Positions 36,201 to 44,708 are shown, numbered from the stretch's first letter. The stretch is DNA of 64,000 nucleotides from SZAS-79 sp963844255 (GCA_963844255.1 CAWJNP010000033.1:1-64000); one strand, 5' to 3'. Notes: generated from the sequence alone by a model not told the origin. Numbers and translations: made by a program.

Positions 36201-36368
36201 GAAGGCGGCGAACAGCGGTCTCCCATGGGTCAGGCGGTGATCGGAGGGGTTATCACGTCGAGCCTGCTGACGCTGGTGGTCGTTCCGGTCATTTATACCT
36301 ATCTGGACGATCTGGCCGACTGGCTTGCCCGCCGCTTTGGTAAACTACGTCCCCTCCCGACGGAATGA
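33255..36368 (+). CDS. RND-family (HAE-1) multidrug efflux transporter
   Basis: The 1037-residue inner-membrane pump has the usual 12 transmembrane segments and two large periplasmic loops. The TM4 proton-relay pair is Asp400-Asp401 in GLLIDDAIVVREN. The second-half signature is PLSLIGVILALM then GFIMLMGLVTKNAILLIDF. The intact aspartates argue for a proton-driven drug-type exporter rather than a metal exporter. The substrate is unknown. The protein partners are the adaptor upstream and the TolC-like channel at 37395. Confidence 0.94.
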   Translation: MWFTRISIHNPVFATMMMAALLVLGLFSYNRLPVEQFPDVSFPVVVVQTEYPGASPENVEEEVTRKVEESVNTISGIKTLSSRSYEGLSVVIVEFDLSVEPKIAAQDVREKIAILRPKFRVEIKEPRVSRFNPDDYPIVSVSVTAPARNLRELTSLADQVIKKRLENVGGVGQATLVGGVKREIKVYLRVEDMEAQKIGADQVIRALQSENQELPAGAIVTSSQEKIVQIKARLLNPRDFQSLIVARRGGKAVTLGQIADIEDGQQEEESVALVNGERAISIDIIKAQGENTIGVVDGVRRVVGEMKGLVPADVKIGIVRDASIGIRNSVADVKTTLLEGALLTIAIVFLFLASWRSTVITGLTLPIALIGTFLFIYAFGFTLNVLTLMALSLSVGLLIDDAIVVRENIVRHVAMGSDHHTAALEGTREIGLAVLATTFSIVAVFLPVGFMGGIIGRFFHQFGLTVVAAVLISMFVSFTLDPMLSSIWHDPQAEGKFGPGPMGRLLAWFHGLMESFSSGYERLLAWSLGHRKTVLTIAIVSFLGSFPLMKYVGSEFVPEPDLSELQVQFTTPVGSSLELSTQKARQTEAALREFSEVKYTYATINTGFAQGKNNVNIFVQLVPRKERRRSQAALTQPIRERLARIAGIELTQIGAYKSVSSGKPLQVSILGQDRDLLDGIAVKVMSAMREVPGAVDIESSNKAAKPQLAVNVKRELASDLGIGIGQVAAALRPLLAGEAVGNWRGPDDQYYDVRVRLAQSDRARPEDVARVPLSSNQTDANGAPRMVTVREIASIEPGSGAQQINRKEQLREVLVTANVFNRAAGDAAQEIRTKLSGIPLPPGYRYTMGGSSKDIQESMSFAAQALILAVVFIYLILASQFASFLQPVAIMMSLPLSLIGVILALMIFRSTLNIFSIIGFIMLMGLVTKNAILLIDFVNQERKAGANRRAAILAAGRIRLRPILMTTLAMIFGMLPLALGLGEGGEQRSPMGQAVIGGVITSSLLTLVVVPVIYTYLDDLADWLARRFGKLRPLPTE

Positions 36369-36378
36369 TCCCAACGCC

Positions 36379-37053
36379 ATGGCGCCAATGAATTTCGAGC
36401 AGGCTCGTACCAACATGGTCGAACAGCAGATCCGGACCTGGGATGTGCTGGATCAGGACGTGCTTGATCTCCTTTACGCCGTACCCAGGGAGGACTTCGT
36501 ACCGGTTGCATACCGGGCGCTCGCCTTCACGGACATGGAGATACCGCTCGAGCCCGGCGTACCGCAGGGCGAACGGATGATGGCGCCGCGCATGGAAGCG
36601 CGCATCGTTCAGGAACTGACTGTCAGGAAATCTGACCACGTTCTCGAAGTCGGAACCGGAAGCGGGTATCTCACGGCACTCCTTGCGCATCGTGCAGCGC
36701 AGGTTCGGTCGATTGAAATAAAGCCTGCGCTGGCCGAGTTCGGCCGCGCCAATCTTGCCCGTCACGGCGTCGAAAACGTCACCTTGGAGACCGGGGACGC
36801 CTCGCACGGCTGGACTGCACATGCTCCATACGACGTCATCGTCCTGTGCGGTTCCACACCGGTACTTCCGCAGGCATTTCTGGAGCAACTGGCCCCCGGT
36901 GGTCGCCTGTTCGCGGTCGTGGGTGACGCCCCCATCATGGTCGCAAAGCTCTTGACCTGCACTGCGGCCGGCTTGCACGCCAGTGCCGAACTGTTCGACA
37001 CGGTAGTTGCCCCGCTCATCAACGCAGAGCGCCCGCCGCGCTTCGATTTCTGA
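36379..37053 (+). CDS. pcm: Protein-L-isoaspartate O-methyltransferase
   Basis: The 224-residue product begins MNFEQARTNMVEQQIRTWDV and carries the SAM site VLEVGTGSGYLTALLA and the PCMT segment MMAPRMEARIVQEL. It methylates isoaspartyl residues so damaged proteins can be repaired. The ATG at 36379 gives a slightly longer N-terminus than the ATG at 36388; neither has a clear Shine-Dalgarno. The gene sits between the RND pump and the channel gene. Confidence 0.92.
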   Translation: MAPMNFEQARTNMVEQQIRTWDVLDQDVLDLLYAVPREDFVPVAYRALAFTDMEIPLEPGVPQGERMMAPRMEARIVQELTVRKSDHVLEVGTGSGYLTALLAHRAAQVRSIEIKPALAEFGRANLARHGVENVTLETGDASHGWTAHAPYDVIVLCGSTPVLPQAFLEQLAPGGRLFAVVGDAPIMVAKLLTCTAAGLHASAELFDTVVAPLINAERPPRFDF

Positions 37054-37055
37054 AG

Positions 37056-37373
37056 ATGAAGCACATTCAACCGACCGAGCTGAAGATCAAGCTCGGAAAC
37101 GGCAGCGCTCCCGTTCTGCTGGATGTGCGCCAGGGATGGGAGCATGAACGCGCCCACATCGAAAATTCGATACTCATCCCGATGGGCGAAATAGCGACCC
37201 GAGTCGCGGAGTTGAACCCCGAGGCCGAAGTGGTGGTGATCTGCCACCACGGCGGACGCAGCATGCAGGTGGCTGCGTTTCTCGAACGTCAGGGGTTTTC
37301 GAGTGTCTATAACCTGACCGGCGGCGTCGATGCATGGGCCCGCGCGGTCGACCCGACGATGCCGCTTTACTAA
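37056..37373 (+). CDS. Single-domain rhodanese-like protein
   Basis: The 105-residue product is a minimal rhodanese domain with active-site loop CHHGGRS and leading LLDVRQGWEHERAHIENS. The catalytic cysteine is present, so sulfurtransferase activity is possible. It starts 2 nt after pcm and ends 21 nt before the tolC-like gene, inside the efflux operon. A direct role in efflux is not evident. Confidence 0.9.
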   Translation: MKHIQPTELKIKLGNGSAPVLLDVRQGWEHERAHIENSILIPMGEIATRVAELNPEAEVVVICHHGGRSMQVAAFLERQGFSSVYNLTGGVDAWARAVDPTMPLY

Positions 37374-37394
37374 GCCAGGATCTTGGATACGCCC

Positions 37395-38735
37395 ATGAAG
37401 ACACGTTTCTGGATTGCGATGGCGTTCACCGCCGTACCGGTAGTGTTCCCGTCCGCGGCAGGAGCGGAAGATTTGCTCCAGGTTTTTCGTGACGCGCGCA
37501 GCTATGACGCCCAGTACGGTTCGGCCCGGTATGCGCTGCAGGCCGGGCTCGAAAGGCTTCCCCAGGCACGCTCGCTTGTTCTTCCCACCCTTGGGTTTAC
37601 GGCCGGAGCAACACGCACGCATCTCGATATCGAGGGCAAGGGGCCGAACCCTTCGCCCTCGACCACCCGGTCGTTCAACGCCGCGACCTACCAGTTAAGC
37701 TTCTCACAGCCGGTCTACCGTCCGCAGAACGATGTCCAGTACGACCAGGCCGAATACCAGATCAAGCAGGCAGAAGCGGTATTTGGTCAGGCAGCCCAGG
37801 ACCTCGTTGTCCGGGTCGCACAGGCCTACTTTGATGTTCTGTCGGCCCAGGACACCCTGGCTCTTGTCCGCGCGCAGAAGGCCGCCATATCCGAACAGCT
37901 CGCCCAGGCAAAACGCAACTTCGAGGTGGGCACGGCGACCATTACCGATACTCACGAGGCCCAGGCACGCTACGATCTCAGCAGCGCACAGGAGATATCC
38001 GCGCAAAACGATCTTGAGGTCAAACAGCGCACGCTGCAGCAGATTTCCGGAAAAGCCTACACCAGTCTCAGGCCCCTGCGCAATGACGTGAAGCTCTCCC
38101 CGCCCAGCCCGAACAACATGCAAAGCTGGGTGGATATCGCGGAGAAGCAGAGCTTCCCGGTCCAGATTCAGGAAGCAACCAGCGAGATTGCCAACCTCGA
38201 AATAAAGCGGGCCCGCGCCGCCAACTACCCGACCGTCGACCTCATCGCCAGCTTTTCCCAGACTCAGCAGACGGGCTCGACCATTTCTGCCGCCGGCAGT
38301 CTGCTCACACCGGCCTCGATCGGACTCCAGCTCGCCGTCCCGCTTTACCAGGGCGGTGCAATCACTTCGCGGGAGCGCGAAGTTGCTGCAAACGCCGAAA
38401 AGTCAAAGCAGGACCTCGAAAACGCCCGCCGCACCAGTGCGCTGTCCTCACGCCAGTCCTTTCTAGGCGTGATAAACGGGATTGCACAGGTAGGTGCGCT
38501 TGAGGCCGCGCTCGTATCCAGCCAGAGCGCCCTCGACTCGAACAAGCTCGGCTACGAGGTTGGCGTGCGGATCAACATCGATGTCCTGAACGCACAGCAG
38601 CAGCTTTTTTCCACCCGCCGCGATCTCGCCACTGCGCGATACAACACGATCACGAACTATCTGCGGCTGAAGGCGGCCGCCGGCAGCCTGAAAGAAGAAG
38701 ATCTGGATGAAGTGAACAAGGCGTTGCTGCCCTAG
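37395..38735 (+). CDS. tolC: TolC-family outer-membrane channel
   Basis: The 446-residue product has a signal peptide (MKTRFWIAMAFTAVPVVFPS up to AAGA). Two outer-membrane-efflux repeats follow, with typical segments LLQVFRDARSYDAQYGSARY and DTHEAQARYDLSSAQEISA and the mirrored second half (NKLGYEVGVRINIDVLNAQQ). It forms the trimeric exit duct for the adaptor and pump encoded upstream. An in-frame TTG at 37383 is an alternative start. Its TAG stop shares a CTAG with the convergent waaA stop. Confidence 0.92.
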   Translation: MKTRFWIAMAFTAVPVVFPSAAGAEDLLQVFRDARSYDAQYGSARYALQAGLERLPQARSLVLPTLGFTAGATRTHLDIEGKGPNPSPSTTRSFNAATYQLSFSQPVYRPQNDVQYDQAEYQIKQAEAVFGQAAQDLVVRVAQAYFDVLSAQDTLALVRAQKAAISEQLAQAKRNFEVGTATITDTHEAQARYDLSSAQEISAQNDLEVKQRTLQQISGKAYTSLRPLRNDVKLSPPSPNNMQSWVDIAEKQSFPVQIQEATSEIANLEIKRARAANYPTVDLIASFSQTQQTGSTISAAGSLLTPASIGLQLAVPLYQGGAITSREREVAANAEKSKQDLENARRTSALSSRQSFLGVINGIAQVGALEAALVSSQSALDSNKLGYEVGVRINIDVLNAQQQLFSTRRDLATARYNTITNYLRLKAAAGSLKEEDLDEVNKALLP

Positions 38736-39982
38736 ATTTTCAGCAGCGCCTGTATTGCCGTGACATGTCGCGCGGTGGCACCCTTGTGTGCGGCACACAG
38801 CGCCATTCCTGCGCGTCCCATGGCAGCTCTGCGCTCTGGATCCTCAAGCAATGCGCAGGCGATTTCTACGGCGGCAGAGACCGTCTCCACCTGCACGGCC
38901 GCACCCTGCTCGGTGGCAAGACGCACGACCTCGCTGAAGTTGTGCGTATGCGGCCCGATCACCACGGGCGTCCCGGTTGCACTGGCCTCGATCAGATTCT
39001 GCCCTCCGAACGGCAGAAGACTCCCCCCGATCAGCGCGACATCGGCGGCTGCGTAGTAATACGCCATCTCACCCATCGAGTCACCGAGAAGCACCTGAAC
39101 GCCATCCAGAGACTCATTGCGACTGCGTCGCGACATGCGCCAGCCACCTTCGGCAATGATGCTCGCGACTTCGTCAAACCGCTGCGGATGGCGAGGTACC
39201 ACGACCAGAAGCACCGACGCCGGAAGAAGTCCCTCGAGCGCTCGTAGAAGCAGCAGTTCTTCTCCCTCCCTGGTACTGGCAATCAATAGCACCTGCCGTC
39301 CGTGGAGGGACTTCCGGAAGGCAGCACCAGCCTGCACGCGGGCAGGATCCGGTTCAACATCGAATTTCAGATTTCCCGCCACCTGGACATGGTGCGCCCC
39401 GAGCGAGGCAAACCGCGTTGCCTCCGCTTCGCTTTGTGCGCAGACCGAGGCCAGACTTTCAAATGCCGGGCGAGTCAACGGGGTCAGCCTGCGATACGCA
39501 GCCACCGAACGCAAAGACATGCGTCCATTGGCAAGCATCACGGGCAATCGCCGGTGGCGACAGTGCGCGAGCAGGTTGATCCAGATTTCAGTCTCCATCA
39601 GGATCCCAAGCTGCGGCCGGAAGTGCTCCAGGAACCCGCGCACGGCAAACGGGTAGTCGTACGGCAGGAAAGCCGCCAGCACATCGTCCCCAAAGACCTG
39701 ATCGATCGCATCCCGTCCCGCGGCTGTCATGCAGGTCACGAGAATCGAGTGATCTGGGTAGCTACGGCGAAGGGCATCAACCAGCGGCGCACTTGCGCGC
39801 ACTTCGCCGACCGACACCGCGTGAACCCAGATCATCGGCCCCGAGACGCTGCCCGCGTAGCGCCCGAAACGCTCCCCGCGATTGCGCGAGTAGCCCGACT
39901 CCCGAACTCCCCGCAACCAGAGCTTTGCCACGATGTATGGCAGCGCCAGCCACAATGCCAGGGTATAGAGCAGACGCGGCAT
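38732..39982 (-). CDS. waaA: 3-deoxy-D-manno-octulosonic acid (Kdo) transferase WaaA
   Basis: The 416-residue inner-membrane-bound product transfers Kdo from CMP-Kdo to lipid IVA. It has an N-terminal anchor (LYTLALWLALPYIVAKLWLR) and the family motifs WVHAVSVGEVRASAPLV, LMETEIWINLL and GGSLLPFGGQNLIEASATG. The length is standard. The start overlaps the waaC stop by 1 nt, giving a waaC-waaA operon. Confidence 0.95.
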   Translation of the reverse strand: MPRLLYTLALWLALPYIVAKLWLRGVRESGYSRNRGERFGRYAGSVSGPMIWVHAVSVGEVRASAPLVDALRRSYPDHSILVTCMTAAGRDAIDQVFGDDVLAAFLPYDYPFAVRGFLEHFRPQLGILMETEIWINLLAHCRHRRLPVMLANGRMSLRSVAAYRRLTPLTRPAFESLASVCAQSEAEATRFASLGAHHVQVAGNLKFDVEPDPARVQAGAAFRKSLHGRQVLLIASTREGEELLLLRALEGLLPASVLLVVVPRHPQRFDEVASIIAEGGWRMSRRSRNESLDGVQVLLGDSMGEMAYYYAAADVALIGGSLLPFGGQNLIEASATGTPVVIGPHTHNFSEVVRLATEQGAAVQVETVSAAVEIACALLEDPERRAAMGRAGMALCAAHKGATARHVTAIQALLKI

Positions 39983-40929
39983 CAGACGAGATGCTCCATC
40001 GCCGCAATCGCCTCACCCGGCAAGGGAATCCGGCCGGGCTTGCCCAGATTCACCATACGCCCGCCACCATGCAGACCCGTGCGCAGGGGATCGGTGCTGC
40101 AGTAGATTCCGATGGCGCGCGTGCCCAGCGCGACGGCAAGGTGCGCGAGCCCGGTGTCCACTCCGAATACGGCGTCCGCATGCGAAAGAACGCCGGCAAG
40201 CTCGCCAAGCGAAAGCGCGCGAGGAACGCTCCCGCAACCCGCCCGCGAAACGATTCTTAAGCAACGCGCGCGCTCTATTTCGTTTCCCCAGGGCAGCACA
40301 CACGCGAAGCCGCGTGCCTCGAGTAACCGTGCCAGATCAACCCAGTGCTCTTCCGGCCAGAGCTTGTCCGCTCGGCTGGTCATGCTGAGCAGCACGCAAA
40401 AAGGCTTGTTCGTCGCAATCGGGTCGGCCGCAGTTGCGGCGAGACCATAGTCGCATTCGCCGGTCGAACCGCACCCGGCCGCCATCCCCGTCAGCATCCG
40501 ATTGCGCTCCACCGCATGCAGGTCGCGACTTACCGAATGACGAACGTCGTAGAACCGGCTGGCAAAAGGTTCACGCGCGCTGTCCGCGTCATACCCGTGT
40601 CTGACGCCAATTGCGCCCAGGGAGACGACGGCGCTCTTCAGAAGTCCCTGAGTGTCGATGACGAGGTCGTAGGTTTCAGCGCGCAGGTCGCGCCGGAAGT
40701 CACGAATCTCGCGCCAAGTCGCTGGATGCAGCAACTGTGATCGCCAGCGCCTGATCGCGACCGGTATGGTCCGGCGCACCCCGTTGTGAAGAGAGACGAC
40801 TTCGGCGAACGACTCCTCCACGACCCAATCGATCGCCGCGTCCGGAAAGTGCCTGCGCAGATCGCTGACCGCAGGACAGTTGTGGACGACGTCACCGAGC
40901 GAAGACGTTTTGACGAACAGGATGCGCAT
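39982..40929 (-). CDS. waaC: Lipopolysaccharide heptosyltransferase I
   Basis: The 315-residue GT9 enzyme begins MRILFVKTSSLGDVVHNCPA and carries WVVEESFAEVVSLH. Its C-terminal nucleotide-sugar motif is DAVFGVDTGLAHLAVALG. It adds the first L-glycero-D-manno-heptose to Kdo. It precedes waaA in one operon. Heptose-synthesis genes are not in the window. Confidence 0.94.
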   Translation of the reverse strand: MRILFVKTSSLGDVVHNCPAVSDLRRHFPDAAIDWVVEESFAEVVSLHNGVRRTIPVAIRRWRSQLLHPATWREIRDFRRDLRAETYDLVIDTQGLLKSAVVSLGAIGVRHGYDADSAREPFASRFYDVRHSVSRDLHAVERNRMLTGMAAGCGSTGECDYGLAATAADPIATNKPFCVLLSMTSRADKLWPEEHWVDLARLLEARGFACVLPWGNEIERARCLRIVSRAGCGSVPRALSLGELAGVLSHADAVFGVDTGLAHLAVALGTRAIGIYCSTDPLRTGLHGGGRMVNLGKPGRIPLPGEAIAAMEHLV

Positions 40930-41043
40930 GGCGCCCGGCTGGAGGACAGGAAACGCGCCGCTGAGCGCATCCCCGAAAGATCGGGCCTGGTGCGTGGGCT
41001 AAAATGCGGTTTGCAGGCACCAAAGATTATACGGGATATCCCC

Positions 41044-41814
41044 TTGACCGATCGTACGCGCCCCGCGCTCTCGGCTGTGCTCATCACCCGCAATGCCGCC
41101 AGCCAGCTCGATGCGTGCCTGGCGTCGTTGGCGTTCTGCGACGAAATCGTAATCGTCGATTCCGGGAGTACCGATGCCACGCTGGCGATTGCGGAAAAGC
41201 ATCGAGCCCGCGTGATCGGCAAAGCATGGCTGGGTTTCGGCCGGCAGAAGCAGTTCGCAGTTGAACAGGCCAGAAACGATTGGGTATTGTGCGTCGACGC
41301 GGACGAACGCGTATCAGCCGCACTGGCAGCGAGCATCGCCACGGCCATGGCGAACCCTGCATCGGTGGTCTACCGCATGCCGCGCTGCAACCGCTTCCTG
41401 GGGCGCTGGCTCCGGCATGGCGAGGGTTACCCCGACTGGAGCGCGCGCCTGTTCGACCGTCGCGCGGCGCGTTGGAGCGACGATCCGGTGCACGAGAAGG
41501 TTCTGTACGCAGTCACACCCGGTACGCTCGAGGGCGACCTGCTGCACGAGTCTGCCGAGGACCTTGCGGATTACCTGGAAAAGCAGAACCGTTACACGAC
41601 CCTTGCGGCCAGGCACCTTCATGAATCAGGCAGGACCGCAAACTCGCTGCACCTGCTCGCTAGTCCGGTGGTGCGCTTCGTGAAGTTCTACTTTTTCAGA
41701 TTGGGCTTTCTCGACGGTCTGCCCGGACTTGCACATACCGTGATCGGCTGCATGAACAGCTTCATGAAATACGCCAAGCTGATCGAACTCAACCGTTCGG
41801 CAAGCAACCCGTAG
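41044..41814 (+). CDS. Family 2 glycosyltransferase, WaaE/KdtX-like core enzyme
   Basis: The 256-residue product is a GT-A fold GT2: LSAVLITRNAASQLDACLAS, VIVDSGSTDATLAIA and the DXD-like CVDADERVS. The conserved WSDDPVHEKV and FLDGLPGLAHTVIG segments and the length resemble WaaE/KdtX, which adds glucose to the inner core. A TTG start at 41044 is chosen because the domain begins just after it and upstream sequence overlaps divergent waaC; the Shine-Dalgarno is weak. It begins 114 nt from waaC in the opposite direction. Confidence 0.82.
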   Translation: MTDRTRPALSAVLITRNAASQLDACLASLAFCDEIVIVDSGSTDATLAIAEKHRARVIGKAWLGFGRQKQFAVEQARNDWVLCVDADERVSAALAASIATAMANPASVVYRMPRCNRFLGRWLRHGEGYPDWSARLFDRRAARWSDDPVHEKVLYAVTPGTLEGDLLHESAEDLADYLEKQNRYTTLAARHLHESGRTANSLHLLASPVVRFVKFYFFRLGFLDGLPGLAHTVIGCMNSFMKYAKLIELNRSASNP

Positions 41815-41909
41815 AACAAGCACTCAACAACGGTAACGGGAATCGCGCCGTCGAACTCGGCTCAAAATCGACGACTCGGTATGATCTCGCGCCGCAGAAA
41901 GGACAGAAC

Positions 41910-42527
41910 ATGCTCGAACTACCAACCTCGGAAAGAATTGCCGCGTTCCACGACCATTGTCTGGCGATTCCGGCATGGGCCAAGGAGTCAACTCAGCACC
42001 ATGCCGCCGGGCTCTGGCAGGAAGTCGAACTGAATCATCGTTACAACTGCCTGTTGTGGGACGAGGAAGACCTGGCGCGCAGGATGCAGGTATCCGATAC
42101 CGACATCGCTGCCAACAAGCGAGCCATCGACGGCTATAACCAGAAACGCAACGACGCCATCGAGCGTATCGACGAAGCATTGCTGGAGACTCTTTCCGGA
42201 GCGGCGAGAGGACCGGGCGCACGCCTCAACTCGGAAACCGCGGGCTCACTGATCGACCGGCTATCGATTCTGAGCTTGAAGATCCACCACATGCGCCTGC
42301 AGACCCAGCGCACCGACGTGGACCATGCGCACATCCACAACTGCGCCGCACGCCTTGCGCGTTTCCTCGAACAGCGCCGCGACCTTGCAGGTTGCCTGGA
42401 CCGATTACTCACCGAGGCATCGCGCGGCGAAGCCTGGTTCAGGGTCTACCGGCAGTTCAAGATGTACAACGATCCCTCGCTGAATCCGGCGATTTACCTG
42501 GAGCGGACACAGGGTAAATCAATCTGA
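41910..42527 (+). CDS. DUF4254-domain protein
   Basis: The 205-residue soluble protein matches DUF4254 by its VELNHRYNCLLWDEEDLARR and ANKRAIDGYNQKRNDAIERI segments and its helical C-terminal half (LIDRLSILSLKIHHMRLQTQ). No catalytic motif is apparent. Members recur in lipopolysaccharide-core and capsule neighbourhoods, as here, but their activity is not established. Its 3' end overlaps the convergent GT9 gene by 9 nt. Confidence 0.85.
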   Translation: MLELPTSERIAAFHDHCLAIPAWAKESTQHHAAGLWQEVELNHRYNCLLWDEEDLARRMQVSDTDIAANKRAIDGYNQKRNDAIERIDEALLETLSGAARGPGARLNSETAGSLIDRLSILSLKIHHMRLQTQRTDVDHAHIHNCAARLARFLEQRRDLAGCLDRLLTEASRGEAWFRVYRQFKMYNDPSLNPAIYLERTQGKSI

Positions 42528-43583
42528 CGCCGTCGGTGGTCTGACGTACGACTTTACCAAGTAGCTGATCTTTGACAGAACCATTTCATCCGAGAGTTCG
42601 GTGACCGTCCGGTCCGCCGTCAGAAAATGTGCGCGCGGTCCGACCGGACGCCAATTATCCGGATGCGGCGAGACGTCCGTTTCGGCAAACAGTGACAAGA
42701 CACCTGCCGGACTTACCGATGCAAGGTGGGCGATACCTCCATCAGGGAATACGGACGCGCACGATTGCCAGACGACACCCAATGCCGCCAGAACGCTGTC
42801 TTCATTTCTGAACGGATGCAGATACGGCGGACGGTTCCTGAGCAGATCGGGAACAAATTCGTCGTCTCCTGGGTATATTCGATTGTCGCTGGCCCCAGGC
42901 TGCCAGATAAGGACTGTATCGAGCCCGTGTTGCTGCTTCACCGCGGCCGACCAGTTCAGGACCTGATCTCTCGAGGGCTTGCGCTTGGCTTTTCGGGCAT
43001 TCAGACCGATGACAATGAAGCGGCCTGGGACCAGACCGCGCTCCGCTACCCAGCGTTCCCCGTACGCCTTCCACTCTGTCGGCAGAATGAATCTCGGCAA
43101 AATGGGCGCAGATGGTGGCAAGACACCGAGCGGAGTCAGAAGGCGCAGGTTGGCGTCTACCTCATGCAGACCTGGCTCGAGCGTTTGGGGATCAGTCAGC
43201 CTCCGAAACAGCCGGGACCCATTAGAATAAGCAATCGTCCGTCGCGCACCCAGGCCCAGTATCCTGCTGACCGCCCGGGGAGACACCAATCCCCCAGCAG
43301 CGATCGCAAAATCAAACCGTTCGCGTCGCAGCGCCAGATTCTGAAAAATCTGCGGCACAAGCGCGGACCATCTCAAACTGGCACCGTGCTTGAAACGGGG
43401 GTAGACCCAGAGCCGATCAATGTCGGCATTATTCTGCACGACCCACGCGTTGTAATCGTTTGCCAATACATGCAGTTCGACACCCGGCAACGACTGCTTC
43501 AAATGCGCGAACATTGGCGTAGTAAGCAGCAGGTCGCCGATCTTGTCCCGTTTAAGGATCAGAACTTTCATCCGATGCTTCAC
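42519..43583 (-). CDS. GT9 heptosyltransferase-like glycosyltransferase (first of pair)
   Basis: The 354-residue product starts KVLILKRDKIGDLLLTTPMF, the GT9 N-terminal motif, and has the donor-site stretch CASVFPDGGIAHLASVSP. It should add a heptose or related sugar to the core. The start is a GTG overlapping the upstream GT9 stop by 4 nt (GTGA); an ATG 12 nt further in is the alternative. The precise acceptor is unknown. Confidence 0.8.
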   Translation of the reverse strand: MKHRMKVLILKRDKIGDLLLTTPMFAHLKQSLPGVELHVLANDYNAWVVQNNADIDRLWVYPRFKHGASLRWSALVPQIFQNLALRRERFDFAIAAGGLVSPRAVSRILGLGARRTIAYSNGSRLFRRLTDPQTLEPGLHEVDANLRLLTPLGVLPPSAPILPRFILPTEWKAYGERWVAERGLVPGRFIVIGLNARKAKRKPSRDQVLNWSAAVKQQHGLDTVLIWQPGASDNRIYPGDDEFVPDLLRNRPPYLHPFRNEDSVLAALGVVWQSCASVFPDGGIAHLASVSPAGVLSLFAETDVSPHPDNWRPVGPRAHFLTADRTVTELSDEMVLSKISYLVKSYVRPPTASD

Positions 43584-44632
43584 TTGTCCATCAGGCGATC
43601 GCCCTGATAAACCGACGTACCTTCAAGTGCGGATTCGTCATGCGTCCTCAACGGGCAGCCCATGGGCGTCGCTTCGATGCTGCCACTGGAAATTTCGCCG
43701 GAGAATTGTGCAATCGCGCTGTACAGGCAATACGGCTGAACACACTGCTTTTCTTCACAATGCGTCCCGCCAAGAACAGTGAGGCGAATTCCCCGGGTAC
43801 CGGGTTGTGCCGGAAACATGTTGGTATGCGAACGCGTGGGTCCGTAAAAGACTGTCGCAGGAATACCCATCGCAGCAGCCAGATGGTAGAGCCCGGTATC
43901 GGTTCCATACCACTGTGCGAGCTCGGCAAATTCACGCAACAGGTCGGACAGCCTGGGGAAGAACCGGAACTCTGCCCCAGCAGGCAACCCGGCCTCAATC
44001 AGCGCCTGCGCCCCGCTGTCTGCCGGATTCACGAAAACGCGCACTGGAACCGCAGGATGGCGCTTCCGCACGCTGCGTACGAGTTGGGCCAGAGTTTCCA
44101 CGTTCAAGATCCGGCGCGGTTCGTCCGCCAGCGGAGCGATACCGACAGCATACGGAGTGGGGCTCCGCAAGGCAGCAAGACTTGGCACGAAAAGCTTTTC
44201 GGGCATGGATAGCTTGGGTTCGAAAACACGTGCGACTCGCCACATCGGTTCGTACTGCAGGACTTCCGCGGGGAGTTCGGCATGTTCCGGATACACACGC
44301 GGAAAGCGGTCGTTGAGGTAAACCTTGCGGTGCGCGCGAGTCCAGCGGCCGATCCACTCAACCGGCGGGCCAAATGCCCACAATACGAGCAAGGCATCGA
44401 AAACCGGTTCCAGCAGGCGCAAGCGCAGCAGTAAAGCCAGCAAGCCGATTCGGCTTCCAAACCCCAGCACGCGAACACCGGATTCGTCTTTCAGGAGCTC
44501 GGCATAGTTGCTGCGCGTCAACAGAGTGACCGAATCCTCGGGGTAAGCATCCGCATAACATCTCACTGTCGCGAACGAAACGAGCGTGTCGCCCAATTTT
44601 CCGCGGATGACGAACAGAACTCTTCTTGGCAC
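43580..44632 (-). CDS. GT9 heptosyltransferase-like glycosyltransferase (second of pair)
   Basis: The 350-residue product has the GT9 opening RRVLFVIRGKLGDTLVSFAT and the C-terminal AQWYGTDTGLYHLAAAMGIP motif. A cysteine-rich CEEKQCVQPYCLYS segment near the end could be a metal site or disulfide. It forms a coupled operon with the following GT9 gene. The acceptor sugar cannot be deduced. Confidence 0.78.
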   Translation of the reverse strand: MPRRVLFVIRGKLGDTLVSFATVRCYADAYPEDSVTLLTRSNYAELLKDESGVRVLGFGSRIGLLALLLRLRLLEPVFDALLVLWAFGPPVEWIGRWTRAHRKVYLNDRFPRVYPEHAELPAEVLQYEPMWRVARVFEPKLSMPEKLFVPSLAALRSPTPYAVGIAPLADEPRRILNVETLAQLVRSVRKRHPAVPVRVFVNPADSGAQALIEAGLPAGAEFRFFPRLSDLLREFAELAQWYGTDTGLYHLAAAMGIPATVFYGPTRSHTNMFPAQPGTRGIRLTVLGGTHCEEKQCVQPYCLYSAIAQFSGEISSGSIEATPMGCPLRTHDESALEGTSVYQGDRLMDK

Positions 44633-44680
44633 GAGAGGTTCGGAAAATAGGGCCGCGAAACGGCACCAAAGCGGGACGGG

Positions 44681-44690
44681 AATTATAATT
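44681..44690. promoter_or_regulatory. Palindromic AATTATAATT, possible shared -10 of divergent GT9 and ligase genes
   Basis: The 10-bp palindrome contains TATAAT on both strands (44684-44689 plus, 44687-44682 minus) in the 76-nt gap between divergent genes. Neither side has a good -35 box. Overlapping back-to-back promoters would make the two directions compete. Confidence 0.4.
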
Positions 44691-44708
44691 GGTCTTTGAC
44701 CGAACTCG

